Shown here piece by piece: positions 35,715-45,196 of a stretch of DNA of 64,000 nucleotides. Under the pieces are notes generated by a model. It made no database searches and had not been told where the DNA came from. It saw nothing but the letters and a program-made list of their open reading frames with translations. Position 1 is the stretch's first letter; every line of letters starts with the position of its first letter. The stretch is from Bacteroidota bacterium (GTDB lineage: Bacteria; Bacteroidota; Bacteroidia; Bacteroidales; F082). The stretch lies in assembly GCA_018830105.1 (NCBI GenBank), contig JAHJTC010000014.1:1-64000 (forward strand), given 5' to 3'. Made by a program: the position numbers and the translations under genes.

Positions 35715-38700
35715 TTTAACAGTTTGGTGTTGATATTGACTTCAATGCGATCAACAGTTCCTTTGCGGCCAAACACTGCCTCGCTCACAACGGAATCCGT
35801 CTGCAGATGATCAAAGCTTTTATGGTTGCCATCCATAAAGTAAACCGTCATATCGCTGCGATCCGCCAAAGTGTAAACAACAGGTGTTTGACAATAGGTA
35901 AATGCCAGTTGGCCGGCTTTTAAAGTGATTTGTTTTGTGTTACCCTCAACATTATGATAGCTGAACATTTTGGTTTCATTCAGGAAAGCCTGTTTGCGCA
36001 ACAAACGCGGGTTAAAGAACAGCAGGCCATCGCGGGCAAAAAGTCCCATCTCGCCATGATGAACGAGGATATCCTCTTTTACCTGGCCTGTCATCCCCGG
36101 TTGCTGTGCACCGCGATGGGAGGGCGTGTGTGAATAGGGATCGGTGGGGAAAGCACCATAAAGTTCGGGAGATTTGTGCACCCCGATTCCGGCATCAATT
36201 TCGTAATAATGGGCGAGCAATTCACCTGCAACAACTTCGTCTGTTTGCTCATTGACGGCCTTCAGACAACACTCCTGAACAGCTAGCTGCAATTTTGAAA
36301 CCATGTGCCAGTAAATAGAGCCCAATCCTTCAAAAGCATAAAAAGTGCCTGACCGGCCGGTAAATGACTTATGATTGAATACTTGCTCGAAAATATCAAG
36401 CAAGCGTTTTTCTTCCTGCTCAATGAGTGTGGCATATTTTCCGGGCAAGCGATCGATTGCAGTTTTCAGATCACCGGCATTTCGGAAATTGCCGTTAAAA
36501 TGATAGCCACCTGCTACGTCTTCCTCGATAAGCGTACGATTGCCATCTGAAAGCAGTTGTTTTAACAGTTTCGATGAGGCAACAGCCTCCTTTGGAATGT
36601 TATTTTTTTGCAAAAATCCGGGGAGTTCCTTGTTGGGATAAAGAATGTAGGAATATTGATCGGGTCGGAACAGGGAGCTTGCTTTGAGCGCATTCAGCAC
36701 TTCCAATGCTTCCTTGCTATTTAAATAGCCACTGCTTAAAACGGCTACCTGGCCTTCGAGCATTTCGCTGAGGCGATGAACTTCTGCCTTATTTTCGTTG
36801 ATAGTGAGTAGGTTATAAGCATGATAAAGCTTGTCCGGCCTTTGGTTAGCCTGAATGGAATGTGCGATAAAGGCCAAACTAATGGAAGTAAAACTTTTGA
36901 GACCATCGCGCGAAATGCTGCGTTTTTTACCCCAAAATCCATTCTCATAAATTTGATGCCTGTATGCTGATGCAGCTTCTCCAAAACTGTCGAGCATGCT
37001 TTTGCGATCTGCATCATTAATTTTTCCTTTTAGCAGGTGCTTGTTTTCAAGCATATTATCGCGCAGACTGTGATAGAATTCAGTGAGCTCGGCCGAGACT
37101 TTGAATTGTTCTTCTTTTGTTTTTTCAAGTAACTGATCGAAGAACTTCAGGAAACGATACAAATAATAGAGCGTGACCATTGATACGCCATTCCCTACCA
37201 ATGCATTGTTGGCATCGTTCCATTCGGGACGCTGTGTATTCATCCAAATACCGGCTTCAGGCACAAAATTCGATAGTTTGGCCAAGACGGTCACCAGTAT
37301 TTTTTCGATGAAATTTACATGGTAAATATCTTTGTCACCTATCGATAGCAAGGTACCGTCTGCACCCATATTTTCGCGCATTTTACGAATCTGCGTATCC
37401 CATTCTTCGCTGAAAGTGATGGTATCTTTCGGGTTTTTAAGTATCTCTTCGTAAGGTTTGATGATGTAAGGAACAGCAGCATAAACAAAGCATTCTTGTT
37501 CAAACAATTCGTTCAAACTGCCCGGGTAATAACTTTCGGCGATTTCGAGAAACTTTTGCAGGTAGATAATCTGGTGATCTCCCCAGTATCCGATGTACGA
37601 CCAGGGATTATCCGGTTCAATAGTTTCCCAGTCAAAACCATCTTTGGTAACGCGATAGGGATTGTATCCATCGAAAGTTGAGGCATTGAGGAATTTAAAA
37701 ATCATTCCCTTGATAAATTCCGGGTAGGCATGAGCCAGGGCTTCCCAGTTTTGGAAAAGATCGCGCCAATTTCCTTCGTAATCCAGGATTTTACTTCCAT
37801 CGATTTCACTTTGGGTGTTGATGGAGAAATAGTTCCAGGGGCGGCTTGGATCGCCATGGCGCCGGCTGAACCTCAACGGCAGGTATTCTATTGCAAGGCG
37901 CACTAGATCAACATCATCATTATTTATTAAAACTTCCTTGAGCTTGCTCAGCGCAAAATTATCGGTCAACTGATTGATGAGGGTTTCATTACGCTTCGCT
38001 ACAGCATGGTTGGCCTGTGACAGATAAGCTTTAAAGTCTTTCTTGTCAATCTGGTAGTTCTTATCAAAAATTCCACCGCGCATGATATTGAACAATACAT
38101 TTGAAAAATAACGCGTATCATTCAGCTGGTCTGCAGTGCGTTGCAGGCCATCGGCAGCAGCAACCAATTTGATCAATTGTTCTGTGCCATCTGCTATATC
38201 ATCAAGTAACTCTTTTTCAAGTTGTTCGTTATTGAGGATTTCTTCGCGCAAACGAATGATGTCAGTTTGCGTTTGATTGACATTGGCGATTATTTTCCAG
38301 CTTTTTGTATCCCCCGCATCCAGTTTAAGATCGTCATGAACAAAATAAGCGCCTTTTTCGCCTTTGATATCGGTTTCGGGCCGGAGGGGCTGCAGGTTTC
38401 TGAAAGCTTCCAGCTGGAGCGAAGACAGCAAAAATCGGGGTTCTTTAAGCCCTAAAGACCAGGCGATATTGGCTTTGAGCGCTTCGCTGGGCTCAGCCCG
38501 GTCAACAATAATTGCGCTAAGCGCAAAAATGCCAATGCCGGCTTGCTGATCAATCTCATTGCGTTTGTAAGCATCCACAAGGTTGCTCGTTGAACGCTGC
38601 AAATCGCTCGGAACACCGTAAGGCATAATGTTTTGAATGCCATCAAGTATTTCAATCTCCGCAGGTTTGTCGCTCTTGTTAATCAGACTTGCATTGCGGA

Positions 38701-39169
38701 TGAATCCAAACTTTTTTGAATTGTTCCATTGATAGTGAAAAGTAAGCTTCAGGCTATGGTTCACCTCTTCAAAAATAATTTTATTGCCGTACACACTTTT
38801 GTAGAGGTTGCGGCTGATCGCATACTGATTGGTATAGCGATTCGAAAAAGGCTCCCAAATCAACTGTTTGTCATCAGCTTTTATGCTGAAGATACTTTTA
38901 CTTCCGGTTAAGTCAGCCGATTCAATAATTTTATCGTCTGTGTAATAAGGAAACAAAGCATATTCAGGATTTTTGCGTCCGGCACTGATACCGCCGTTAC
39001 TCGCAACAAACATCCAGTGGTTGGCATCGCTCACAATGCTCATAAAAAATGGCCGTAACTGATTATGGTTCGGTATTTTAAAATATTTATCATTTCCGAA
39101 TTCAATCACTTCCATTGAAATTTTATTAGTGGTTTGATTCATTGTGTCTCCTGAATTTGCTTTGTTCAT
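35711..39169 (-). CDS. GH94/GH149-type beta-glucan phosphorylase
   Basis: The 1152-residue protein is cytoplasmic, with no signal peptide. It shows the architecture of inverting glycoside phosphorylases: an N-terminal beta-sandwich (WMFVASNGGISAGRKNPEYALFPYYTDDKI in parts, NRYTNQYAISRNLYK), a helical (alpha/alpha)6 barrel over about 500-1000, and a late sandwich. QRPEWNDANNALVGNGVSM resembles the DWND motif of GH94 and makes Asp652 the likely general acid. Length and context (GH16, four GH17, GH30) fit GH149 beta-1,3-oligoglucan phosphorylases, which release glucose 1-phosphate from imported chains. GH94 proper or GH161 are alternatives I cannot exclude without alignment. Confidence 0.72.
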   Translation of the reverse strand: MNKANSGDTMNQTTNKISMEVIEFGNDKYFKIPNHNQLRPFFMSIVSDANHWMFVASNGGISAGRKNPEYALFPYYTDDKIIESADLTGSKSIFSIKADDKQLIWEPFSNRYTNQYAISRNLYKSVYGNKIIFEEVNHSLKLTFHYQWNNSKKFGFIRNASLINKSDKPAEIEILDGIQNIMPYGVPSDLQRSTSNLVDAYKRNEIDQQAGIGIFALSAIIVDRAEPSEALKANIAWSLGLKEPRFLLSSLQLEAFRNLQPLRPETDIKGEKGAYFVHDDLKLDAGDTKSWKIIANVNQTQTDIIRLREEILNNEQLEKELLDDIADGTEQLIKLVAAADGLQRTADQLNDTRYFSNVLFNIMRGGIFDKNYQIDKKDFKAYLSQANHAVAKRNETLINQLTDNFALSKLKEVLINNDDVDLVRLAIEYLPLRFSRRHGDPSRPWNYFSINTQSEIDGSKILDYEGNWRDLFQNWEALAHAYPEFIKGMIFKFLNASTFDGYNPYRVTKDGFDWETIEPDNPWSYIGYWGDHQIIYLQKFLEIAESYYPGSLNELFEQECFVYAAVPYIIKPYEEILKNPKDTITFSEEWDTQIRKMRENMGADGTLLSIGDKDIYHVNFIEKILVTVLAKLSNFVPEAGIWMNTQRPEWNDANNALVGNGVSMVTLYYLYRFLKFFDQLLEKTKEEQFKVSAELTEFYHSLRDNMLENKHLLKGKINDADRKSMLDSFGEAASAYRHQIYENGFWGKKRSISRDGLKSFTSISLAFIAHSIQANQRPDKLYHAYNLLTINENKAEVHRLSEMLEGQVAVLSSGYLNSKEALEVLNALKASSLFRPDQYSYILYPNKELPGFLQKNNIPKEAVASSKLLKQLLSDGNRTLIEEDVAGGYHFNGNFRNAGDLKTAIDRLPGKYATLIEQEEKRLLDIFEQVFNHKSFTGRSGTFYAFEGLGSIYWHMVSKLQLAVQECCLKAVNEQTDEVVAGELLAHYYEIDAGIGVHKSPELYGAFPTDPYSHTPSHRGAQQPGMTGQVKEDILVHHGEMGLFARDGLLFFNPRLLRKQAFLNETKMFSYHNVEGNTKQITLKAGQLAFTYCQTPVVYTLADRSDMTVYFMDGNHKSFDHLQTDSVVSEAVFGRKGTVDRIEVNINTKLLK

Positions 39170-39217
39170 AAATTAGATAGCGCGTTTATTTTAAATACTT
39201 AAGATCAATAAATAAAT

Positions 39218-40048
39218 TTAATTCGTCTCGCGATAAACACGCACATAATCGACAATCATCTGCTGAGGGAAAGGTGTTTCCGGCGTAGGGAAACCCACAT
39301 AATTGCCCCCGACAGCAACATTTAACAGCATGAAGAATGATGCATCGTAAACCCATTCTCCAGACACATCCTCACGTTTCACGCGATGATAGAGGAAGTC
39401 GTCTACAAAAAAGTCAATTTTATCCGTATCCCATTCAATGGCAAAAATGTGGTAATCGTTGTCGAAGCGATCATTGGGCAAGCCATATTGTTTCGTAACC
39501 GGATTTCCACCGGAATAGCCAGGTCCGTGCAGGGTGCCATTGATGATATCGGGCTCCTGTCCTCGAAGTTCCATGATATCAATTTCGCCACATTGCGGCC
39601 AGCCCAATGTTTCGATGTTATTGCCCAGCATCCAGAAGGCAGGCCAGATTCCTGGCCCGTAAGGTGTGATCAGTCGGGCTTCGAAGCGGCCATATTGCTG
39701 CGAAAACTTGCCCTGGGTTTTTATCCTTGCCGAAGTGAAGCTATTATCACTGCGCAGTGCGGTAATTAACAGGTTCCCCTTGCCGTCCATCGACACGTTT
39801 TGAGGGTCTTTAGTATAGCTCTGCAATTCTGCATTGCCCCAGCCACCATCGCCTATTCCAAGATCAAAATTCCATTTGGTTGCATCCGGAAGCTCGCCTT
39901 CCTGGCCATTAAATTCGTCACTCCAAACCAACTCCCAGTTGCGTTCGTCGAGTTTTTGAAAATCATCGGTCTTGCAGCCGGAAAGTTGCAATAGAACCAG
40001 CACTGCGGCAACAAGGCTTAAATGCATTTTTGTATTTTTTGCTTTCAT
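39218..40048 (-). CDS. GH16 laminarinase lipoprotein
   Basis: The 276-residue protein has a lipobox (LLQLSGC, Cys25). A single GH16 jelly-roll domain (residues 38-276) follows: LVWSDEFNG, WGNAELQSYT, ARIKTQGKFSQQYGRFEARL, GIWPAFWMLG, and the catalytic CGEIDIMELRG with nucleophile Glu155, Asp157 and acid/base Glu160. Then HIFAIEWDTDKIDFFVDD and FPQQMIVDYVRVY. This is the GH16_3 endo-beta-1,3-glucanase (laminarinase) form. As a surface or periplasmic lipoprotein it would make the first cuts in laminarin-like glucan. Confidence 0.92.
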   Translation of the reverse strand: MKAKNTKMHLSLVAAVLVLLQLSGCKTDDFQKLDERNWELVWSDEFNGQEGELPDATKWNFDLGIGDGGWGNAELQSYTKDPQNVSMDGKGNLLITALRSDNSFTSARIKTQGKFSQQYGRFEARLITPYGPGIWPAFWMLGNNIETLGWPQCGEIDIMELRGQEPDIINGTLHGPGYSGGNPVTKQYGLPNDRFDNDYHIFAIEWDTDKIDFFVDDFLYHRVKREDVSGEWVYDASFFMLLNVAVGGNYVGFPTPETPFPQQMIVDYVRVYRETN

Positions 40049-40059
40049 TTTCTTAGGGT

Positions 40060-41925
40060 TTATTTACGGAAATAAATATTATCAAGGTAAATATCACCAT
40101 TACCTTCAAATTTCAATTGAATGACATCGCCCATATCAACAGGGGCAAATTCCGATAAAGGAATATCGATCGACGACCATCCTGTTGTTGGCACGGTGAG
40201 TGTGTAGGGTGTTTCTATCGGCCCCGGGCTGATTAAAAACACCATTACAGAAGTGGAGTTAGCGCTCCAGAAATCCAGGTGCAGATGCGTCATAGCTGAT
40301 AAATTCTGACTGCTGCCCAGCTCGATACCCTGATAGTTCAATCCGGCATATTTGAGCGTATTGTTTCCTTCAATTTGTATTTCGGAGACTACTGTTGCCT
40401 GACCCCAGGCAGGATTTAGATTAGTGCCTGCAATAACGGTATAGGAATCACTGAAAACAGCGCTTACATCCGATGCATTCACTGTTGGCACCGGGGCAGC
40501 TGTTTCGGGTTCGGATGGAGGCGGTGGAGGTGTTCCATCATTATAGAAGAAGATATTGTCTGCATAGAAACTTGACATATTGCCATTCTCATTCACAAAA
40601 ATAAGTTGCATCAGCTTTGATCGGTCGTTGAGCCCGCTAAAATCAGCAAAAGCAATATCCAGGCTGATCCATTGTTGCGCCTGTTCCATAGGAATAGTTC
40701 TGCTGTACAAAGCCGAGCCTTCAGTACCTTCGTTTACCAGCTCAAATTGCAGTTGTGCATCGCCGGGAAGTGCATTGGGGAGATAGATATCCAAATGTAT
40801 GTGCGACATTTGGCTTGCATCGATGGTTGGTGAACTGAATTCAATTCCTACAAAATTGAAATCAGTATAATGCAAAATGTGATCCCCATTTACTTCAAAA
40901 TCAGCAGATAATGTTGTTTGATAGGGTTCCCAGTAGCCATTGTAGTAGTTTACAGGAACATTGTCGTAGGCATCACTAAATAGTGAAATAACATCAGCAG
41001 GATCTTTATCAGGAATAGGAGCAAGCACAAAATCACCAATCGATTCAATGGTAAGTTTGCCCTCGGCAGCTACACCACTCACAGTGGCAGTGATCTCGGC
41101 CTCGCCGGGTCCGCCCACTACAGTAACCACTCCCTCATCGCTAACCGTGGCGATATTTACATCACTCGATTGAAAGCTGTAGTAGGAGGTCGCTAGCATT
41201 ATTTCCTGGTTCACACCTGTTGGGAGGTTATAGTATGCCCTCAGGTCGCTGATATTTTTTGTAACACCAATAAAAGAGATATCAGTTTGGCTTTCTCCAT
41301 TGAGAATGGTAAACTGAGGATGGGCAATCGTGCCTAAGTTTTCAAATTTTACTTCATCGATCCAAAAAGTATAGCCTTTCTCGTTTTCCGGTCCTTCGGA
41401 ATAAAAAAACATGCCTCTTTCAGCAGTGAGGCGTGATGGATCGGGAACGGGAATGATGTATTTCTTCCAGTTGGTATTCACGGCCAAACCTTCTACAGTT
41501 ACCTGAAATCTGGATTCACCCATATCATTACCAAAACCAATTACATCGATATTGGCCGCCTGGCTTGCTTTAGCCCAAAAGGTGAGTGCATTATAGCCAG
41601 ATAAATCTCTGGGAGTGTCAGTATAATAAGCCCCACCGGCATAAGCCCCTCGGGGATCGCCTGCATCGGGCACTTCAAACCTCATGGAAGCTGCTGTACC
41701 ATCGAAAGTTACTTCCTGATCTACATCAAAGGCCGTGGGCACAGCCCCGCCAAAAGAAGCGTAGTTGAGGCCGGCACTAAAGCCGTCAATAAAAATATCC
41801 GGATTTGCCGGGTAGCTCGCCGGCGAGAGGTCGTCCAAATTACGTTCGCAACCTACAACTAGCAACGTAAGCAGTATGAGGGCGAAATATTTTGTAAGCT
41901 TTTTATTTATTGTTTTCATTTTCAA
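40060..41925 (-). CDS. Multi-module glycan-binding lipoprotein
   Basis: The 621-residue protein has a lipobox (LLVVGC, Cys26). Modules: a jelly roll ~40-200 (FIDGFSAGLNYASFGGAV, GYNALTFWAKAS, FWIDEVKFENLG), a BIG2-like Ig domain ~205-300 (VTKNISDLRAYYNLP, VSDEGVVTVVGGPGEAEITATV), then two homologous modules ~310-465 and ~480-621. Each of the last two begins DVISLFSDAY/DVSAVFSDSY and ends YADNIFFYND/YLDNIYFRK. No catalytic motif is visible. It is probably the surface glycan-binding protein of the locus, standing where a SusD-like protein would be expected. Only 6 bases separate it from the preceding gene. Confidence 0.8.
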   Translation of the reverse strand: MKMKTINKKLTKYFALILLTLLVVGCERNLDDLSPASYPANPDIFIDGFSAGLNYASFGGAVPTAFDVDQEVTFDGTAASMRFEVPDAGDPRGAYAGGAYYTDTPRDLSGYNALTFWAKASQAANIDVIGFGNDMGESRFQVTVEGLAVNTNWKKYIIPVPDPSRLTAERGMFFYSEGPENEKGYTFWIDEVKFENLGTIAHPQFTILNGESQTDISFIGVTKNISDLRAYYNLPTGVNQEIMLATSYYSFQSSDVNIATVSDEGVVTVVGGPGEAEITATVSGVAAEGKLTIESIGDFVLAPIPDKDPADVISLFSDAYDNVPVNYYNGYWEPYQTTLSADFEVNGDHILHYTDFNFVGIEFSSPTIDASQMSHIHLDIYLPNALPGDAQLQFELVNEGTEGSALYSRTIPMEQAQQWISLDIAFADFSGLNDRSKLMQLIFVNENGNMSSFYADNIFFYNDGTPPPPPSEPETAAPVPTVNASDVSAVFSDSYTVIAGTNLNPAWGQATVVSEIQIEGNNTLKYAGLNYQGIELGSSQNLSAMTHLHLDFWSANSTSVMVFLISPGPIETPYTLTVPTTGWSSIDIPLSEFAPVDMGDVIQLKFEGNGDIYLDNIYFRK

Positions 41926-41931
41926 AGATTT

Positions 41932-44900
41932 TTAATTGCCGATATTGATTTGAATGTATGTCCTGAATTCCCACTCGTTGCCGTTGTCAAAACCGATTGC
42001 TGTTGGATCGGGCATCAAATCTCCGCCGGGTCCAACGACATAAATGGGCGCGTAGCGTGGCGAATACTGATCCAGCGTACGATAAGTACCTCTTAGACCA
42101 ATGCGTGTTGCAGGTAAATCAATCCACAAAGGCTTGCCCAGACTTGTTGATATATCGGCCATCAGCTGCAGGGGATAGGTAAGGTTAAAGTCGCGGTGAT
42201 AATCGTAAGTACCCCAATCGTTTACACGTACAAAGCTGGTAAGTTTGGCTTTTTTCCAAATCATTTGCAAATCCATTCCCATACGCGTGATGAGGCGGGC
42301 ATCGCTTCCGTTAGCTTGCGCATCACCGGCATACAGGCTGGCAATAAACCCGAAATATTTTGATGTTTTGGAGACAATGCGTGCGTGTACTTCCCATAAA
42401 TCCTGAGCTGGCGGCGCTCCCGGAAAAGCAAATGTGGAGCGTCCATCAGGAAGGATACCGATAGCAGCATCCTGTGTAGTTGGCAGATGGCGAAACACCA
42501 ATCCTGCACTAATAGCAAATTCGGCATCTTCGGCTTCGTTGCTGTCCCAATCATACATCCAGGTGCCTGGCGTTGGGTCGTAGGTAAGTAAAATTTCAGC
42601 TGCGACTTGTTCGCGGTTCGAGCGCACAACGAAAGGGTCTTCAAGTATGTTTCGTGGTCGTGCCGGGGCGGCAACAGTGCCAGGAATAGGCCCCTCGATT
42701 GGTTGTTGCCACAAGAAATTTGGAGCAATTTGAAGGTCACCAATCAAATAGGTAGCACCCGTCAGGAAATTGTATTGATTGCCGCTTCCACTGTCTTTCA
42801 GCCTCCAGCCAGTAAAGGTCTTGGTATAATCAGCCCCTCCCTGAGCCACAAGACCCATTGCTGCTGATTGGGCATACCAGTTAAATTTTCCACCGGTATA
42901 GGTGAGTTTGATTTTTCCTCCGAAATTATCTTCCGATCGAATTTCATCCTGATACACCGTATAATTTCCTTCTTCGCCGCGCAAAACCTGAAAGGCTCTG
43001 CCTTCTAAGGGTTGTCCAGCCCAGATACCACCCAGATCGACATCAATCTTGCCAAAACTTCTGTTTACATGCAAAGTAACGCGGCGTGTTTTGGGCTGAG
43101 GAATAGCAAAAGAACTTTCTGTTCCCTCCAATTGCTCGATATCTTCATGGTAAATAACCGTAGTGTTGATTTTACCGAGCGATCTGCTGTATTTTAATAA
43201 AAAGGCCGGGTTGGCGCCCCACCAAAGCTGCGGCCCGAAAGCTAATTTGAGGCCTTCGAGCTCCTTTTTCCCTTCCATCTCGAAACCAAATGGCGCAATA
43301 CCATTGTAGATATCTATGTTTGGACCATAATTGGCCTCAGGATACAGGCCAAAAAAGTCGCCTTCGTAGCCCCAATGGTAATGACCGGTGCGGTAAAAAC
43401 CAGTCATATTAAAGTATTCATGCTCCCATTGATAGCTGGCCCGATAAACCTGAATACGATTGTTGGATTCAATTTTTATTTCTTCGTTCCCGCTTTGTAC
43501 AAATATAGGCCGACCTCTGTTTTCATAAAAAATCTCATCGATAGGGTTCAAAGCCACATTACCCAATACGTTGAACTCAACATTGGCCCTGAAATTAGAG
43601 CTTGGGTTGGCCTCCACACCAATATAAAAGGATTCCATATGGTCGAACCCCAGCTGATCAGGATAGTTGTTACTGCCTTTTACCGGTTTGTCGGGGGTTG
43701 TAATCAGATCACCACCGGTATAAAATGTAGATATCTCAGTAGTAAATCTGCTCAGGCGGATTTTGCTGTTACGCTCTCCATCCAGTGCGGCTTCATCACC
43801 TCTGGCTTGTAGTACTGCCTCGGCAAGTAAGAGGTCATCAAAGTGCTGTTGTATGGCCGTGAGATTCACCCCTTTATTATAGGGATTTAGTTGGTGGACC
43901 TCCTTCAATGCATAGTAAGAAGCACGCGGATACAATTGATAATAGCCCATCTCATCGGTTGGTCCTTTGGCACAAATACCAAACCATTCCTCGTTCATAT
44001 TGTTAACGCCCGGGGTATAATCAAATGCATAACCGCCATTAGACCATGAAGCGTGGCTGTCGTGTACATCCAGGTTTTTCGTCTGGCCATATTTCCACCA
44101 GCCATCACTGAATTGAAAAGTAAATCCACCGATTGAATTTCCAACTTTACCCATTCCGGCTGCATTTTCGTAGATTTCCTTCCAATTGGCAACATTGTAC
44201 AAGGCCTGCGACTTTTGATCTTCCTGATTAGTCTTAACATTGAAAGCGTCTGAACCAAATTCTGTCAACAAAACAGGCTTACCAAATTCATTTTTTGCAC
44301 GTTCGAATAAATCAGTAAATGAAATGCCGCGATAAACATTGATGCCAAGTATATCTACATCCTGACACTCTTCGGCAATGATATCCATAAACAACAGGTC
44401 GCCATTGCAGATAGAAACCGGGTGGTTAGGATCGATATTTTTCATGGCGACAGCGGCCTGATTAAATAACTTGTACATATGCCTGGCACGCTGCGTTGAG
44501 GCACGATCTTCGATAGGGATATCTTCTGTTTCAGCACCGTCCCAAAACAGGCCGTAGTTGTTTTCGTTACCCAAAAGGTATAACAAAAGCCCTGGTGTTC
44601 CTTTGTAGATAGTTGCCAGTTCAGTTACTTCCTGCATTAATAACTCTACTGTAAGCGGATCATCATACTCCGTATTGGCTACCCAGGCGCCGTCGAGGGT
44701 GAGGCCATACCGTCCAAAGGAATGATTGAGCATGGTGTAGATTCCGTAGTTCTCGTAAATATAGGTGATCCATTTGGGCTGGATACCTGTGTACACCCTG
44801 ATAGCGTTGACGCCCATATTTTTGAGTAATGACATCTCCGAATCCAGTGCATTTTTAATAAAGTCGTCGGGTTGGCTCCATAAACTGTAGGCGTAATTTG

Positions 44901-45066
44901 TTCCAATGGGGAAATAATCCCAGTTCATTCCGTTTACCATTAATGCCTTGTCATTGACAATAAGGCGGTGACCTGTTTCATCTTTGGTAACATATACCTG
45001 GTGGGATTGTGCCAGCACCATGGCTGACAGGAAGATGAAACTAAGTAATAAGGTGATTTTTCTCAT
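41932..45066 (-). CDS. Clan GH-A glycosidase fused to an outer-membrane beta-barrel
   Basis: The 1044-residue protein has a signal peptide (1-19, LSAMVLAQ). Residues ~25-410 are a clan GH-A (alpha/beta)8 barrel: LMVNGMNWDYFPIG, NMGVNAIRVYTGIQPKW, acid/base Glu168 in YLLGNENNYGLFW, ILGINVYRG, nucleophile Glu269 in VLLTEFGSDAF, GFTFQFSDGWWKYG, NEEWFGI. It most resembles GH2 catalytic domains and GH72 glucanosyltransferases. Residues ~430-1044 are alternating amphipathic strands (YRASYQWEHEYFNMTGFY, FLLKYSRSLGKINTTVIYHE, FRTYIQINIGN) ending at the C-terminus, as in an outer-membrane beta-barrel. First gene of the operon. Hydrolase or transglycosylase cannot be decided. Confidence 0.75.
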   Translation of the reverse strand: MRKITLLLSFIFLSAMVLAQSHQVYVTKDETGHRLIVNDKALMVNGMNWDYFPIGTNYAYSLWSQPDDFIKNALDSEMSLLKNMGVNAIRVYTGIQPKWITYIYENYGIYTMLNHSFGRYGLTLDGAWVANTEYDDPLTVELLMQEVTELATIYKGTPGLLLYLLGNENNYGLFWDGAETEDIPIEDRASTQRARHMYKLFNQAAVAMKNIDPNHPVSICNGDLLFMDIIAEECQDVDILGINVYRGISFTDLFERAKNEFGKPVLLTEFGSDAFNVKTNQEDQKSQALYNVANWKEIYENAAGMGKVGNSIGGFTFQFSDGWWKYGQTKNLDVHDSHASWSNGGYAFDYTPGVNNMNEEWFGICAKGPTDEMGYYQLYPRASYYALKEVHQLNPYNKGVNLTAIQQHFDDLLLAEAVLQARGDEAALDGERNSKIRLSRFTTEISTFYTGGDLITTPDKPVKGSNNYPDQLGFDHMESFYIGVEANPSSNFRANVEFNVLGNVALNPIDEIFYENRGRPIFVQSGNEEIKIESNNRIQVYRASYQWEHEYFNMTGFYRTGHYHWGYEGDFFGLYPEANYGPNIDIYNGIAPFGFEMEGKKELEGLKLAFGPQLWWGANPAFLLKYSRSLGKINTTVIYHEDIEQLEGTESSFAIPQPKTRRVTLHVNRSFGKIDVDLGGIWAGQPLEGRAFQVLRGEEGNYTVYQDEIRSEDNFGGKIKLTYTGGKFNWYAQSAAMGLVAQGGADYTKTFTGWRLKDSGSGNQYNFLTGATYLIGDLQIAPNFLWQQPIEGPIPGTVAAPARPRNILEDPFVVRSNREQVAAEILLTYDPTPGTWMYDWDSNEAEDAEFAISAGLVFRHLPTTQDAAIGILPDGRSTFAFPGAPPAQDLWEVHARIVSKTSKYFGFIASLYAGDAQANGSDARLITRMGMDLQMIWKKAKLTSFVRVNDWGTYDYHRDFNLTYPLQLMADISTSLGKPLWIDLPATRIGLRGTYRTLDQYSPRYAPIYVVGPGGDLMPDPTAIGFDNGNEWEFRTYIQINIGN

Positions 45067-45127
45067 ACTAATGTAGTTTTTGATTATTACGACACATGAT
45101 AGGCTAGAGGTTGATTTTTAGCAGCGT

Positions 45128-45135
45128 TAAAGATA
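45128..45135 (-). promoter_or_regulatory. Weak -7 box for the beta-glucan operon
   Basis: On the minus strand TATCTTTA matches TAnnTTTG at 7 of the 8 positions, 62 bases before the first gene. No -33 box stands out, as expected for an activator-dependent promoter. Confidence 0.3.
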
Positions 45136-45177
45136 GTGCAGTTTCAACCGAGAACGATTGAAATCTCTTAGAAAAAG

Positions 45178-45196
45178 GTATATACATTTTATATAC
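45178..45196. promoter_or_regulatory. GTATATAC palindromes upstream of the beta-glucan operon
   Basis: GTATATA-N5-TATATAC (45178-45196) is a perfect inverted repeat. The self-complementary octamer GTATATAC recurs at 45309-45316 and 45646-45653, the last two both followed by TAT. The first site would lie about 50-75 bases upstream of the transcript start if the -7 box at 45128-45135 is right, a normal activator position. I infer binding by the operon's LuxR-type regulator; nothing in the sequence proves the pairing. Confidence 0.45.
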
